64,000 nt of DNA from Pterobdella sp. o SKG-2022 (Eukaryota > Annelida > Clitellata > Hirudinida > Piscicolidae), in NCBI GenBank assembly GCA_964035795.1, contig OZ038322.1, positions 844,950-908,949 of the forward strand, in the 5' to 3' direction. Both the position numbers and the translations under genes were made by a program. The notes beneath the pieces are model-generated. The model worked only from the letters and a program-made list of their open reading frames with translations. It searched no databases and was not told the DNA's origin. Below, piece after piece: positions 1-11,800 of this stretch (positions are counted from its first letter, which is position 1; every line of letters starts with the position of its first letter).

Positions 1-109
1 CGAAACCAGGGTGCACTTTCTTTCTATATCCTATCTTTTTTATATCTTACTATAAGTTTCATTAGTATTTCAAACTCGTAATAGCTTTCCACCATTTTCA
101 TTCCAACAG

Positions 110-532
110 TACTCGCTACCTTCACAACGATAAAGTGTTCCGAAGCAGGGCATCCCATCCACTCACAACCTTCCCTTAACGCCAAAATAACTGGCATTTT
201 GAGGATAGGCAACCAAATTGTTGCTAAACGACAACTCAGAACTGAAGAAGGATTGTGGGTGGAGCTGGACGAATGGAGTAAAAGCAAATACGTTGCTGAA
301 AACAAAGAGGTCAATGAAGATGAGAAATCCAAAGCTCACTTCAGAACTCCATCACCACAACGGAGAGCTGATAAGACTCCGACCAGACAAAAGGCCTGGT
401 GTTTGGCTGAGTCTTTGAGAGGGTCAGTCTTCCTCTACTCCCTCCTACCATCTCACAATGTTGAAAACCAATCCACCAGTGATGTTGTTGAGAAAAAGAA
501 CTACGACTTTTCCAAGATTCTGCTTTCTTCGG
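110..532 (+). CDS. MYCBP2: MYCBP2 internal exon (first one in window)
   Basis: The acceptor is a clear pyrimidine tract ending in cag at 107-109; the donor gtaaaa is at 533. The reading frame gives a stretch with EAGHPIHSQP, then ILRIGNQIVAKRQL, EEGLWVELD and AWCLAESLRG, a block I place in the middle of PHR proteins by collinearity. It ends in phase 1, and the exon starting at 718 (KQKTKEEVVDILKFEAQDL) continues in phase. The assignment rests on order and similarity, not on a search. Confidence 0.7.
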
Positions 533-1298
533 GTAAAATTGATAACAACCAATTCTTCATATAGCCAAACATATCTTCATATATTCTAAAATCTCGAAGC
601 ATAGTTAAACTCACTGGGAACTTTTATACTCACTTTTTGTTGTTATTTTATAATGTTAAACTCAATTTTTTTGTTATATAACACTCATCAAAGTAAGCAT
701 CCTACACCCATGTAAAGGCAAGCAGAAGACCAAGGAAGAAGTGGTGGACATTTTGAAGTTTGAGGCACAGGACCTGCATGCTCCATTGCAAAGTATGAGA
801 AGTGTGGCGTTATGGGGGTTCTTCAAATCTACTCACAATAATATATAATACAATTAATCTGGTCAAATTGATGCAATGCAATTAATCTGGTTACACTAAT
901 GCAGTAACAAATTTGATTTTAGTGGCATAAAATTTAAAAGTTTCCAAGCCACAATTCAATATAACATACGTTTATTTGTATGAAGCCATTTTAAGTTGCT
1001 TTTAGCGCTTTATATACGCAACACTCCAAATTTATTTGAAGAGAAGAACGTTAACACACCACCACCAACCCCCAAAAAGTCTCTCAGAAGATCCGCTGAT
1101 AAAACATTCTTCAGTTAGTCCTGCTCGTATTTCAAATTGAAAAATTTTTCATTCAGATTTTTAAAAATTATTTCTAACAATTGTTCTTAAAATACGCATT
1201 TTCAACTTCTTTACCATTGCCTTCATCGTCTACATACAGCTCATATCATCCTCATCATCATCATCATTCCCTTCATCATCATTCCCTTCATCATCATC

Positions 1299-1335
<37 letters not shown>

Positions 1336-4300
1336 CCTCTAACCACACACAGTCAAGACACACAACGACACACTAAATGACGCCATCTTCATCCTGCAAG
1401 CCACGCCACCCCATCACCTTGACGACAACTTCTATGGCTTCCAGAACAAGAATAGCCTCCAATATAACAAAATAACTTTGGAAAAGTTAGGATCTTTTGT
1501 TTGTTATATCATATGGATATCAATAAGATTTGTTTTAGTATATAAACTAAGTCGTAATTGCCTATGAATTTTAATCGCGTTCAACTGTTAACGTTTCACT
1601 AATGTTATTTTGAATTTATTTTGAGTTTAGATTCCAATTGAACTCAATTGTTAACACAAGCTTCCCTTCAACAGCCTGCAGCGTAGTTCAAGCTGCAGCC
1701 CTCCACGAAGTGATCGATCTCTGGGCACCTCCTTCAGTCCGTTCCACCCCTGCCGATCCTCATCCGTGCCACGCCACAAGAAGCCGTACAGCAAGTCTAA
1801 AACTAATGATAACTACAGAAGTCGCTATCTGGAGATAAAGGATGAATATAAGGTGACTGGGAGTTTCCAGGATAACTATCTGATCGACTGCCATGATGAT
1901 TTTGAGTAAGTTCACTTTTAACTATTTCATAAGTTTTTTCCATAAATATAATCTTGAAATTCCCTTTTTTTTGAATTTTCATTTTATGAATAGAAACTCG
2001 AAAGTATAAAAAATTCAAAGGAATTTATTCAATGAGAAAGCTATTATTTGCGCAGTTCAAGCTCATTAAAATTTCAAATTTCAAAATTTTTTTAAAGCAG
2101 AAAAATTATTTTTAAAATTTTGAAATTCATTTTATTTTAATTACTTTTCACTGCAGGTCGCATGGGGACTCAGTAGTGAGAAACAACGCCAGACGACTCA
2201 AACGAGGCAGGATCGCATCTTCTTCTTCCTCCTCCTCACAACGACCTTCAGCTTTCCAAGACAACTTCATTAACGACAACGACATAAATAGGTCATCCAT
2301 GACGTCATCAACAACTTCGAACTCTTCTTTCACTTCGTCAACCTTTTCTTCAGTCAAAACCACCGCAGAAGCCATGGCACAGCGCAGTCTGTACGCAGCT
2401 TTTTTGTGGCATTCAGATGTGGTTCATGACGCCATGGCTTGCTCCACATTTCTCAAGTTCCATTCTTCTCTCAACAAAGACAACTTTAATGTTCTACCTG
2501 ATCAGCAAATAACCAATGACAGGCTCAATAACTCGGCCAATATAACCAGGTTTGTTTGAATTGGAACATAACATTGTAACAGTGGTAATAAATTTGAAAT
2601 TTTTTTCGCTTATTTATAATTTTTTTATTATTACTGGTAAAGTCCAAACAGCAGAGAAGACGACATCACGACTGTGACACTGACCAATGAAGAGAAGACT
2701 TCTCCCAAGCTTGACACCTTCAGGAACCTGGTGTGGTTGTGGTCCAAGTTGTCGTTGTGCGCCACTTACCTGGTGAAAAAAGGATTCCCGCTGGATGATG
2801 ATGCTGGTGACAAAAAAGATGAAGCAAACATCGATAAAACCCTTTCCAAAAACGTGGTGGCATTGTTTGAGGAGAAGTTGCATTACGAGAACGACCCAGA
2901 GAAGGAGGCAGTTTGTGATATTTGTGATTTGGTGTGTAGTGTTCCTGTGACCTACCATATGAGGCAGTGTCATCCGGGATGTGGCAAGGCTGCAGAGGGC
3001 CAGGGATACAACAGTGGGGGTGGGCTGAGTAAGGGGTGGGCTGGCAACTGTGGAGATGGTGGTATTGGAAGCAGCACCTGGTACTTGGTCTGCAAGGAAT
3101 GTAGACTCCGTTATCAACAAGCCGCTAAAGCTGCCCGGCAAGCGAGCAAAAAAGATTTTCTAATCAACAAATTTAGGTTGCCCAAAGTCCCCATTTTGAC
3201 CCCAATTTCAAGTTTTCATACTCTCATTGAGAACTCTCTTTTCCTTCTCACGCTTTCAAATAGTACTAGTTATGAGGCATATACAGATTTATCTCAGTCA
3301 TCAAACCTGTCTCCTTATTCATTTTTTCCCACCACAACATTCAAATATTTGGAGTTCTGCTCAAGTCCCAACAAAGAGGACGAGACTCCAACCAAAGATG
3401 TGTTGGACAACATCGACACCATAAAGCGTCGAGTTCATAAAAACAGTGGCAGTAGTAGTGAAGGTAAGGATCTGAACATTTCGAACGCCAATCAAAATAA
3501 CGATTCTTTCAAGGAGAATTCGAAAGATATGGATAAAAATAAAGGAGGAAACAACCTTGTTAATTCCACTAATCCTAAAGCCCGACCAACTTCAGTGTAC
3601 TTCAACTACAAGTTCAACCCAGGCAACGGTTCATCCACCTTTGTGAACCTCACTGAAAAGGTCAAGGATACAAGTCACTGCTTCCATAGGAGTGTCTCAG
3701 AAATTGACTCAGTCTACAGCAAATACATCAGGTTTGTGGGTTATATACAAACTGTGGTTTCTAGTTTCAAAATTTATAATTTATATAACTAATTATTAAA
3801 TTACAGAAGCTCAAAAGCATCTGACGTCATGAACAAGTCCAAAAGAACAGTAAAGGGCCTTTCTTTGTTGAACCACCCATCACTTCAAATGGAGTCCCTG
3901 CTCACCAAGTTGAAGAACTGGGATGATAACAACAAGAAAAATATTTATAACGACGAAAAGAATAAATACGACACAGACGACTATCCTGTTTCGAGTGACA
4001 ACAAAAGTAACGTCTCTAACAACTCAACTAGAATTGAAGACCAATATTTGAGCTTCTTCATGAACAATGAAATTCTCAGCTTTTGTGCTCAAAACCATGA
4101 CTTGGAAATGCTGAAGATTGCAATGAAACTGGCTTGTGATAAAGCTTTTTGCAAATCCATCGCTTTAAGATGCATCAACTGGTTTATGAGACAGAGCACA
4201 GAATTGAATTGCATTCACGACCTTCTATCCACCATCACCTACTCTCTAGCCCTCAATCCCTCAGAGATGAAAAACTTGCAGAACCAGACCACAGAGAAGA

Positions 4301-7300
4301 AAGAATCAGAACTGGATTACGACATTGTGCTCAAACATCCCATAAATGACATTGTGTTGGCTGGATGCCATGCCCAAGGAGTTGTAGAAGATTTCCATGA
4401 GTTGTATCAGAGCATATCAGATCTTATGATGTCCATTCCGCCATCTTCACCTCTGCTGCTCACCGCCATTAGATGCTGGTCTCTGCAGTTCCAACAGTCT
4501 GACCATGATTTTCTACATCGGTCTCATGTCTTCAAAAATATCAGCAAAATTTTATCAAGGTCCGAGAATGTAGAAGATAAAAATAAAATTAAGACACAAA
4601 AAAGTATAAAACTGCAAGTTTTGAGCGATATTACAATGATGTGTGATATCGAGGCTTCCAGCCACCAACAGATGACTTCATGTTTGACAGATAAAACAAC
4701 TGAGACGTTTTGGGAAAGTGGAGATGATGATCGAAACAGAAGCAAAAATCTTTTCATTACAATGCCCAATCAGATCAATTTAAGGGTTTTGTGTGTGCAT
4801 ATTGACAATGTCAGAGACTGCAATAACAAAATATACCTGGTTACATTGAATTCTGGTAACAACATGGAAGATTTGAAAATGTGTGGTAAAGTCGAAGTAG
4901 AAAATACTTATGTAGGATGGATATCTATGTGTATCAGGAATCAAGACCCTTTCCTCAAAGTCAATTTCAAAGGACCCGACAGTAGTTTGAGAATAAGACA
5001 GATCAAATTACTGGGAGATGAGCCTGGTGATGACTCGATTTGTAAAATTGAAGCTTCTAGTCAGTCGATACAATTCAAAAATTGCGAATCAGAAACTCTG
5101 AAAGTTTTCAAGTTATTGACTTCTCAAGTTTTCGGGAACTTGTTACAAAACGACAAGAAGAACAGCGATGACTCAGACGACAAGAGAAACCTCAAGGAGC
5201 ACGTGGTGGGGATTTTGTTCAGTCAAATAAATTTGAGCACCATGCAGAGACAGGTGTGCTCATACATTTTGAAGGCCATCCAGAAAGAGACGAACAACTT
5301 CAAGATCAATCTCTCCTCGCCAAGCATGCATGCGTGCCAGTGTCTCAATGATATCTACATCTTCGAACTTCTCAGTCTTGTCCTCGCTTTGAGTGGCTCC
5401 AAAGTTGGATGTTTATTTATTGCTCAGCAAAAGAACCTCATTAATGATCTCATGTTACTTTTACACATTTCTTCGCCAAGAGTCCAACGCCAAGTAGTTT
5501 TATTGCTTCGTAGACTGCTGTTCCACATGGAACCCAAGCATTTTTCTGACCTCAAACGTATTCCTTGCTTCTTAGTTGGAAAGAAGTTTGAGTTAATTAA
5601 GACCTCTCTAATTGATGAAACGAACAACGGTCACAAGGGACTTTTCGATGTTCTTCTGCTCTGCATCGTTAAGTCCCTCGTACTTCAAATCAAGGTGCCA
5701 AAAAGTGATAAGTCTCCCTTCAAACCTAATGAAACATACACTTTCAAAAGTTTTTTGAAAGAACAATTTATGTCATCTATCGGCAGTTTGTGGTTGAGTG
5801 ACTCAATCTCATCTCAACTTGCAGAGTCCATTATTTCTCTCATCAGAGATCTTTCTGAAGGCAACATCACCAACAAATGGTCATGCTGCATCAAAGATGC
5901 CATCTCGGAGAACATACTGCACTTTTCATCACTGCCTGAGCATTTGAGATCTCCTAGAGAGTGCCTCAAAGACATCCGTCTCTGGATGACACTCGCTTCT
6001 TTATGTGTTTTGAGTGAAGAACATACAAAACTTCTCACATCGAACAACTTGAATAAAGCTGAGTCGAGCAACAAGAAGATTCTGTGTGCCAACCATGATG
6101 ATGACGAGACTACTGCAGTGATTTCGTGTATCGAGTGTGGGAGTTTGTGCTCTGAATGCGACAGAATTCTGCATTTGAGCAAGAAAACCAAGTGCCACAA
6201 AAGACAAGTGTTTAGAGAAGAGAAGGAATACTTGAAAGTGGATTGTCATGAGGGCTGTGGTAGAATCAAGTTGTTTTGGCTGCTTGCTTTGGCTGACTCT
6301 CGCAATTTAAAGGTTATCGTGGAGTTCCGAGATGTCATCAAAGAAACAAAATTGACCAACTCAACTTCCGGTATGTTACTTTTGAAAAAAGAAAAGTGTA
6401 GGTTTTGTGATACTCCTTGTGACCTGTTTGAGGGGCACACTAATGTGGTTTGTGGTCAGGAAGAATGTCTGGAACTACTGAACATCGCATGCAAGAATGT
6501 TTTGAAATGTGGTCATGTGTGTGGGGGGATAAGAGATGAAAGTGAATGCTTACCGTGCTTGCACGGTTGTGATTCGAACGAGGAGACAGGCCTGAAACAA
6601 GATGCAGACGATATGTGCATGATTTGTTTTACAGACGCCCTTTCCAAGGCCCCTACAATCCAGTTGGCTTGTCAACATGTCTTCCACTTTCAGTGCTGCC
6701 AACAAGTTTTGTTTTCAAAATGGCCAGGTCCTCGCATCACCTTCAATTTTATGCTGTGTCCCATTTGCAAAGCAGATATCGAACATGAATCACTGCGAGA
6801 AATCTTGACTCCTCTGAAAAACAGGCGATTTGACGTCAAAAACAAAGCTTTGATGAGATTGGAGTTTGAAGGCCTGGTCAACAACCACTCTATTGTCACT
6901 CCAGGGTCAGCATTCTACAAAGATCCTGAAAGTTACGCAATCAACAGATACGCTTATTATGTGTGTTCAAAGTGTGACAAAGCCTACTATGGAGGTGAGG
7001 CCAGATGTGAGGAACAAATGGTTTACCAGCATGCAGACAACTTCGATGCATCCGAACTCTTGTGTGGAGGTTGCTCCGACATCAACATGGCTCAGATCTG
7101 CCCCAAACATGGCACTGACTTCTTGGAGTACAAATGCCGTTATTGCTGTTCTGTAGCGGTGTTTTTCTGCTTTGGGACCACACATTTTTGTAATGCCTGC
7201 CACGATGATTTCCAAAGAATCACTTCCATATCTTTCTCAAACCTACCTCAATGCCCCGTGGGATCAAGAGCTCGCCAACTAGAAGGAGAGGACTGCCCCT

Positions 7301-7377
7301 TGAACGTGGAGCACCCTGCTACAGGGAAAGAATTCGCCCTGGGCTGTGGCATCTGTCGCAACTCACACACATTCTAG
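110..7377 (+). CDS. MYCBP2: MYCBP2/Highwire/RPM-1 (PHR) E3 ubiquitin ligase, 3' part of gene
   Basis: Very large RING-type ubiquitin ligase that controls axon growth, synapse formation and axon degeneration. The 5' end lies outside the window. Exons supported by sequence: 110-532, 718 to about 792, an exon ending at 1905 (start near 1675 or 1682), 2157-2549, 2652-3731 and 3807-7377. Phases agree at 532/718, 1905/2157, 2549/2652 and 3731/3807. Recognisable family blocks in order: a block with RIGNQ and AWCLAESLRG (exon 1), a Ser-rich stretch, LWHSDVVHDAMACSTFLKFH (exon 2157), the cysteine/histidine block with VTYHMRQCHPGCG and WAGNCGDGG (exon 2652), a DOC-like block (TETFWESGDDDRN), a B-box-like Cys cluster, RING, and the tandem-cysteine C-terminus ending HTF. 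The link between about 792 and 1675 is unresolved; an exon may be missing there. Orthology is very secure because of long collinear similarity. Confidence 0.95.
1240..1335 (+). repeat. (CAT/ATC)n microsatellite in MYCBP2 intron
   Basis: Imperfect trinucleotide run of cat/atc units, purest at about 1300-1335, interrupted by two copies of cattcccttcat. It lies in the poorly resolved stretch between the exon at 718 and the exon ending at 1905. Confidence 0.85.
3807..7377 (+). CDS. MYCBP2: MYCBP2 terminal exon: DOC-like block, RING and tandem-cysteine relay domain
   Basis: Single 3.57 kb terminal exon; its acceptor (ttacag at 3801-3806) joins in phase to the exon ending at 3731. The DOC/APC10-like block is at about 4660-5060. 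A Cys/His cluster (CIECGSLCSECDRILHL) is near 6120-6180. The RING runs from about 6616 (CMICF) to about 6780 (CPICK). The tandem-cysteine domain known from human MYCBP2 transfers ubiquitin by esterification; the matching residues are present: upstream relay Cys at 7006-7008 (GEARC), Glu at 7054-7056, downstream Cys at 7168-7170 (VFFCFG) and His at 7201-7203 (NACHDD). Stop at 7375-7377 after HTF, as in the family. The spacing between the first Cys and the Glu is two residues longer than I recall for human. Confidence 0.95.
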
Positions 7378-8816
7378 TCTTCGAACTTTCCATTTGTATG
7401 CGAACTTTAGTATTTTTTCCAAAGGTTTTATTTTTTCACCATGAATTCAGATTTTAAATACATTTTATTTTCCAAAATGCATTTCGGTTTTTTTTTCTAC
7501 TTTCATCTCAGATATTATTCAGAAATTAACCATTTGATACTGCATAAAAGATTTTTCCATATTATTCCACTCGTTGATCTCACCACTAATGAAATTATGA
7601 CGCTTTATGTCTTCAATTTATGACGTCACATCTTCATCGTCACTCTCTATTGTTTGTGCTTTTAAAAATTAGGAAATATAGTAGAAAGGTCATATTGCTT
7701 TGTAATGAGAAAATTTCGATTAACGAAGTATTAATAATTTTTCAATTATTTCCCATCAGATGAATTAATTACCATTATTGAGTTTTGTTCGAGCTATATT
7801 CACTTAGCGTTTCTTTAATGCCATTCCTTTATTCTAGTCACTATAACTATTTCTGAGCTTTCAATAAATTCGTCAATAACTCGTTTGAATATGCATAAAA
7901 TCTATAAAATTTCATAAATTATACTTCCAAGAAATAGAGTTTTTGCTAATTAATACTTTGCGTGAGAACTCAGATTGGACAATTATCAGTCGATAAGAAA
8001 GGCCCACTCATAATTGAACTGAGATGATATCTTAGTGGCATGTATTATGATCGTAATTATCCAATTATCCAAAAAAAGCATTAAAAAGCTCAGATGAGTT
8101 AATATTTGAAGATATGTGTACTGATACGACTGTGCACGTTTGGGCTATAGCGAAGATCGTTAAGCTGCCTGTATGCTGTCTTTAAGAAAATTCTCTTCAA
8201 AAGGTTTTTCCTACTGCTGAATTTTTGAGAAAAAAATTATTTTAATGCATAAAAATCAAATTTAGTATATATATATTAATATATTCATAACTTTAAATTG
8301 TATCCTTCAAAAGCGTCTTAACATACGAAACAAGATAATGGAGGCTATTAAAAGGTGCATAATTGCTGAAACAGTTTCCTAATCTACCCTATAATTACTG
8401 GTTCATTTTATAACAAGAAACCATTTTAATGTATAAATTGACTCATTTTGTTTCACGTCAAATGTATGCCAAATCAAAGCGGTATACTTGTGTACAAGCA
8501 GCAGATATATACATACGTATGTGATATGAGATTGCATGAATATATATAAGAAAATAATTATTGCAGGTCAGTGATGAAACTATGTTGGTGGTTGTTTTGT
8601 TGATTCAATGAAAAGTTTACAACCCATGTAGTGTTGTGTAAACAAGTTTAAAGTTTTGATCTTGACGTTTTTATTCACTGCGTTTTTTGAATATTTTTTA
8701 AACGGGACTAAATTTGTGCCAAAATAATATTTTTGCATAGTAAAATTAAATGTAAAACTAAAGTGAATAAAACAAGAGCAATAAATAAGAAGGATACAGA
8801 ACTGAGATTGATCAAT
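7378..8816. other. Intergenic: MYCBP2 3' UTR region and Robo upstream region
   Basis: No convincing coding exon on either strand. A candidate polyadenylation signal AATAAA for MYCBP2 is at 7863-7868. The rest is AT-rich with short homopolymers. It should contain the Robo promoter and 5' UTR, but I see no distinctive core promoter element. Confidence 0.5.
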
Positions 8817-8877
8817 ATGCTATGGCTTCTTAAGATTTTCTGCAGTCTTTCCCTCTTCTTCTGGGCCTCTAGTGCAG
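8817..8877 (+). CDS. ROBO: Robo exon 1: start codon and signal peptide
   Basis: ATG at 8817-8819 opens a 20-codon hydrophobic leader beginning MLWLLKIF and ending WASSA. The donor is gcag|gtgcta, with a split codon completed by the exon at 11623 (acceptor tctcag) to give VLAEDPKI, the start of Ig1. A 2.7 kb intron follows. The exon is too short to stand out as an ORF. Confidence 0.85.
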
Positions 8878-11800
8878 GTGCTATTCTTTGATTGTTTCAC
8901 ATGCCTTCAAGAATTTTTGACAGTTTTATTTGTTTTAGTTTTGAAGAATATTTATGTTGAAAAGATAAATGGTGAACGTTTGAAGATGTTTGGGATGCCA
9001 TGTTTGTATAACTTCAGTTGTATCAGAGGTAAATGCAACGTTTCCTTGCAACAAAATTTAAACTATAAAAGAGAATATTTAATGGTTATGCATTTTAAGT
9101 GATATATTTAGAAAATTTCGGTTTAATAAAATACCCTAATAAGTTTGCTGAAGTTCTTTCTTTTCAAGTCTCCAATGGAATTATACTTAAATATATATTT
9201 TTTTAATTAAATACATTTGAAATAGTATTTTTTTAAAAATTCCGAAATATATTGTATTTTATTAAAATATATTTAAAATTGTTTTTAAAAATCTAAATTC
9301 CATAAAAATATCTCTAATCCCATATGCAAATAGTTGAGATAATGGCCGGTGTGTCATTGTTGTTGTTTTTATTATTGTTATTGTTGATCTTGTATGTTAT
9401 TCTTATGATTGTTTTTATTGTTCATATTGTTTTGATGCTTTTATGGTTGTTACTATCATCACTTTTCTGTCATCTTTATTACTATTGTTATTCTTATTGT
9501 TGTTATTATTATTAGCATTATTATTATTACTATTATTGACTTCTTTATTTTTTATGTTATTGTCAATGATTATATTGTTTTCGTATTATCTGTTGTTACT
9601 TCTCACCATTGTTTCTGCTTTGATTGTTATTATTATTATTATTATTATTATTGTTTTTGTTATTTGGTGTTGATTTTGTAAATGAAACTGTAGTCATTGC
9701 TAGGCGGGCATACTCATACGGTTACTTTCCGACACCAATTCACACATAGATTTACACATTCGTCCAACACAACACATGTTTAAAACTGCATGCCATCTTG
9801 AAAGTTCAAATAGCAGGATATTCACAATTATGAAAGTCTATTCACTTTTAGTCTATATAATTTTAGACTTTTAACTGATAAATATTTTTTGACACAAATA
9901 TGAAATTTTTAAAACAAACTTCTGTAAACATCTGTCTATGTTTTTAAATACTTAATACGTACGTAACAATCTTCATAAATACACAAATATACATTCACAC
10001 GTAGATACGAATACAAAAGCATCCATCTACGTATACATAAAAATACAAAAAATCCATTCAGACATACAAACAAATACAAAAGCATCCATTCTTGCAAAAA
10101 AGTAAATACATGAGCATCCATGCACAAATATAAACAAATACAAAAGCATTCATCCACACATACATACAAATACAAAAGCATCCGTCCAAAATTACAAACG
10201 TATACAAAAGCATCCATCCACACAAACAATGAATGTCGGCGAGCTTTGTTGAAGATGATGACTCACTGCTCCAGTATGAATGTGTCTTCGTTTTTTTTGT
10301 TTTTTTTTCCATCCATCAATTCACCAACCTGGATTTCCTCATTTTTCAGAGGGTGGTTGATAAATGCTTAAATAGCTTTTATGTGTGCATTTTTCACATA
10401 TTTTTGCATTGTTTGAAACTTTAATTATTAGTATATATTTATGTTCATGTGAAGACGTATGTGGTGCATTTTAAACGTGAGTGTTGTTCATATTGCAACA
10501 TATGCTTTATGTGGCTCTGTGCTGTGTGTTTATGCGACGAGGTGCTGTGTGTTTATGTGGTGTTACATGGGATCAATGGCACTGGAGTGTGTGCTTGTGT
10601 GTTGTTGCGTGTGCTAATTTATTCCAACCTGTAGTGGTGGTGTTAAAACATACGATTCCATGTTTGTTAAGCAAATGACGATGGTGTGGTAGAAAGCTTG
10701 CTGTGTAAATAGTCACTGAGATAGAAATGAAAAGGTTCAGAGCTTTGATCAAATTGTGGTTTTTGGGATCTCGAGATAACTAAATGGTGCAGAGATGAAA
10801 GATGCTTTTATTTGGAATCTATCTGCATAAGGGCACGTACCTTATTTGAAGTTTCCAAGGAATTTTGTTGGCTGTTGGGATTTAATAAGTTTAAATTTTA
10901 TTTTTAAAAAATTTTCTTTAAATGATTAAAATTTAACTTAAATTGAAATCCATTTATAATTCAGTTAACAGTTGAGTTGATAGGCAATTAAAAAGGTAGA
11001 AGGTTCCCTATGAAAGTCTGCATTAGTGTCAGGTTCTGATGAGAGATTCGCAAAAGGAGTATGTCATTTTTATCGATCTGTGGATGCTTTGTATGCAAAA
11101 ATGCGCCCAAAAACTTTTGAGTGATTTTGTGGACAAAGAAAATAGATTTGTAAAAGGAAAAAAATGAAAAGTGCACTCGAGCGAAAAAATGTAAAAGTGG
11201 ACAAAATATAAGAAAAAAATGTGCGAAAAAATTTGAGTTATTTTTAGGTTTGTTTGGTTAAAAGTGAATGTAATACTGAATGTAATTGAGAGTATCATAG
11301 CAACAGCACTTAGGCGAAATACAACACCACTGAACTTTGGCACGAAAGGCTAAAAGTGAAGTTATATTTAAAATGGGAGGTTATTCGAATCATTATCATC
11401 ATCTTGTTGAAAGTATCTCTTGCATATGATGGCCATATGATTTTGGCTGCATTTACATTAAAGTAAAAAATTTCTAGAATTTTTTCAAATTTTCTAACAG
11501 TTCTATTTTTAATTAAGAAAGTTTCTTTATAATTATTTGAATATTTATGTACGTCCAGCTAACCACACTATCACCCGTACAAACAACCCACCCACACTAC
11601 CATCTCCCACCCACCATCTCAGTGCTGGCAGAAGACCCCAAGATCATAGAGCATCCAGAGGCCCACTTGTATGTCAGCAATGGCAAGCCTGTCACTCTCA
11701 ACTGCAAGGCACAGGGCAATCCAGAGCCAGAAATCACATGGTACCGTCTTTCATTTCATAATAGCACTTTTATGGTTAACTGTATCGTGGAAGTTATGCT

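Noticed and set aside
9324..9673. Open frames encoding poly-Leu/Ile peptides that look like membrane proteins
   Set aside because: They arise from TTA/TTG simple repeats in Robo intron 1, with no splice or family support.
9936..10312. Minus-strand Cys/Tyr repeats resembling a small secreted repeat protein
   Set aside because: Translation of a tandem DNA minisatellite; several frames are open and none has a start with context or a family match.
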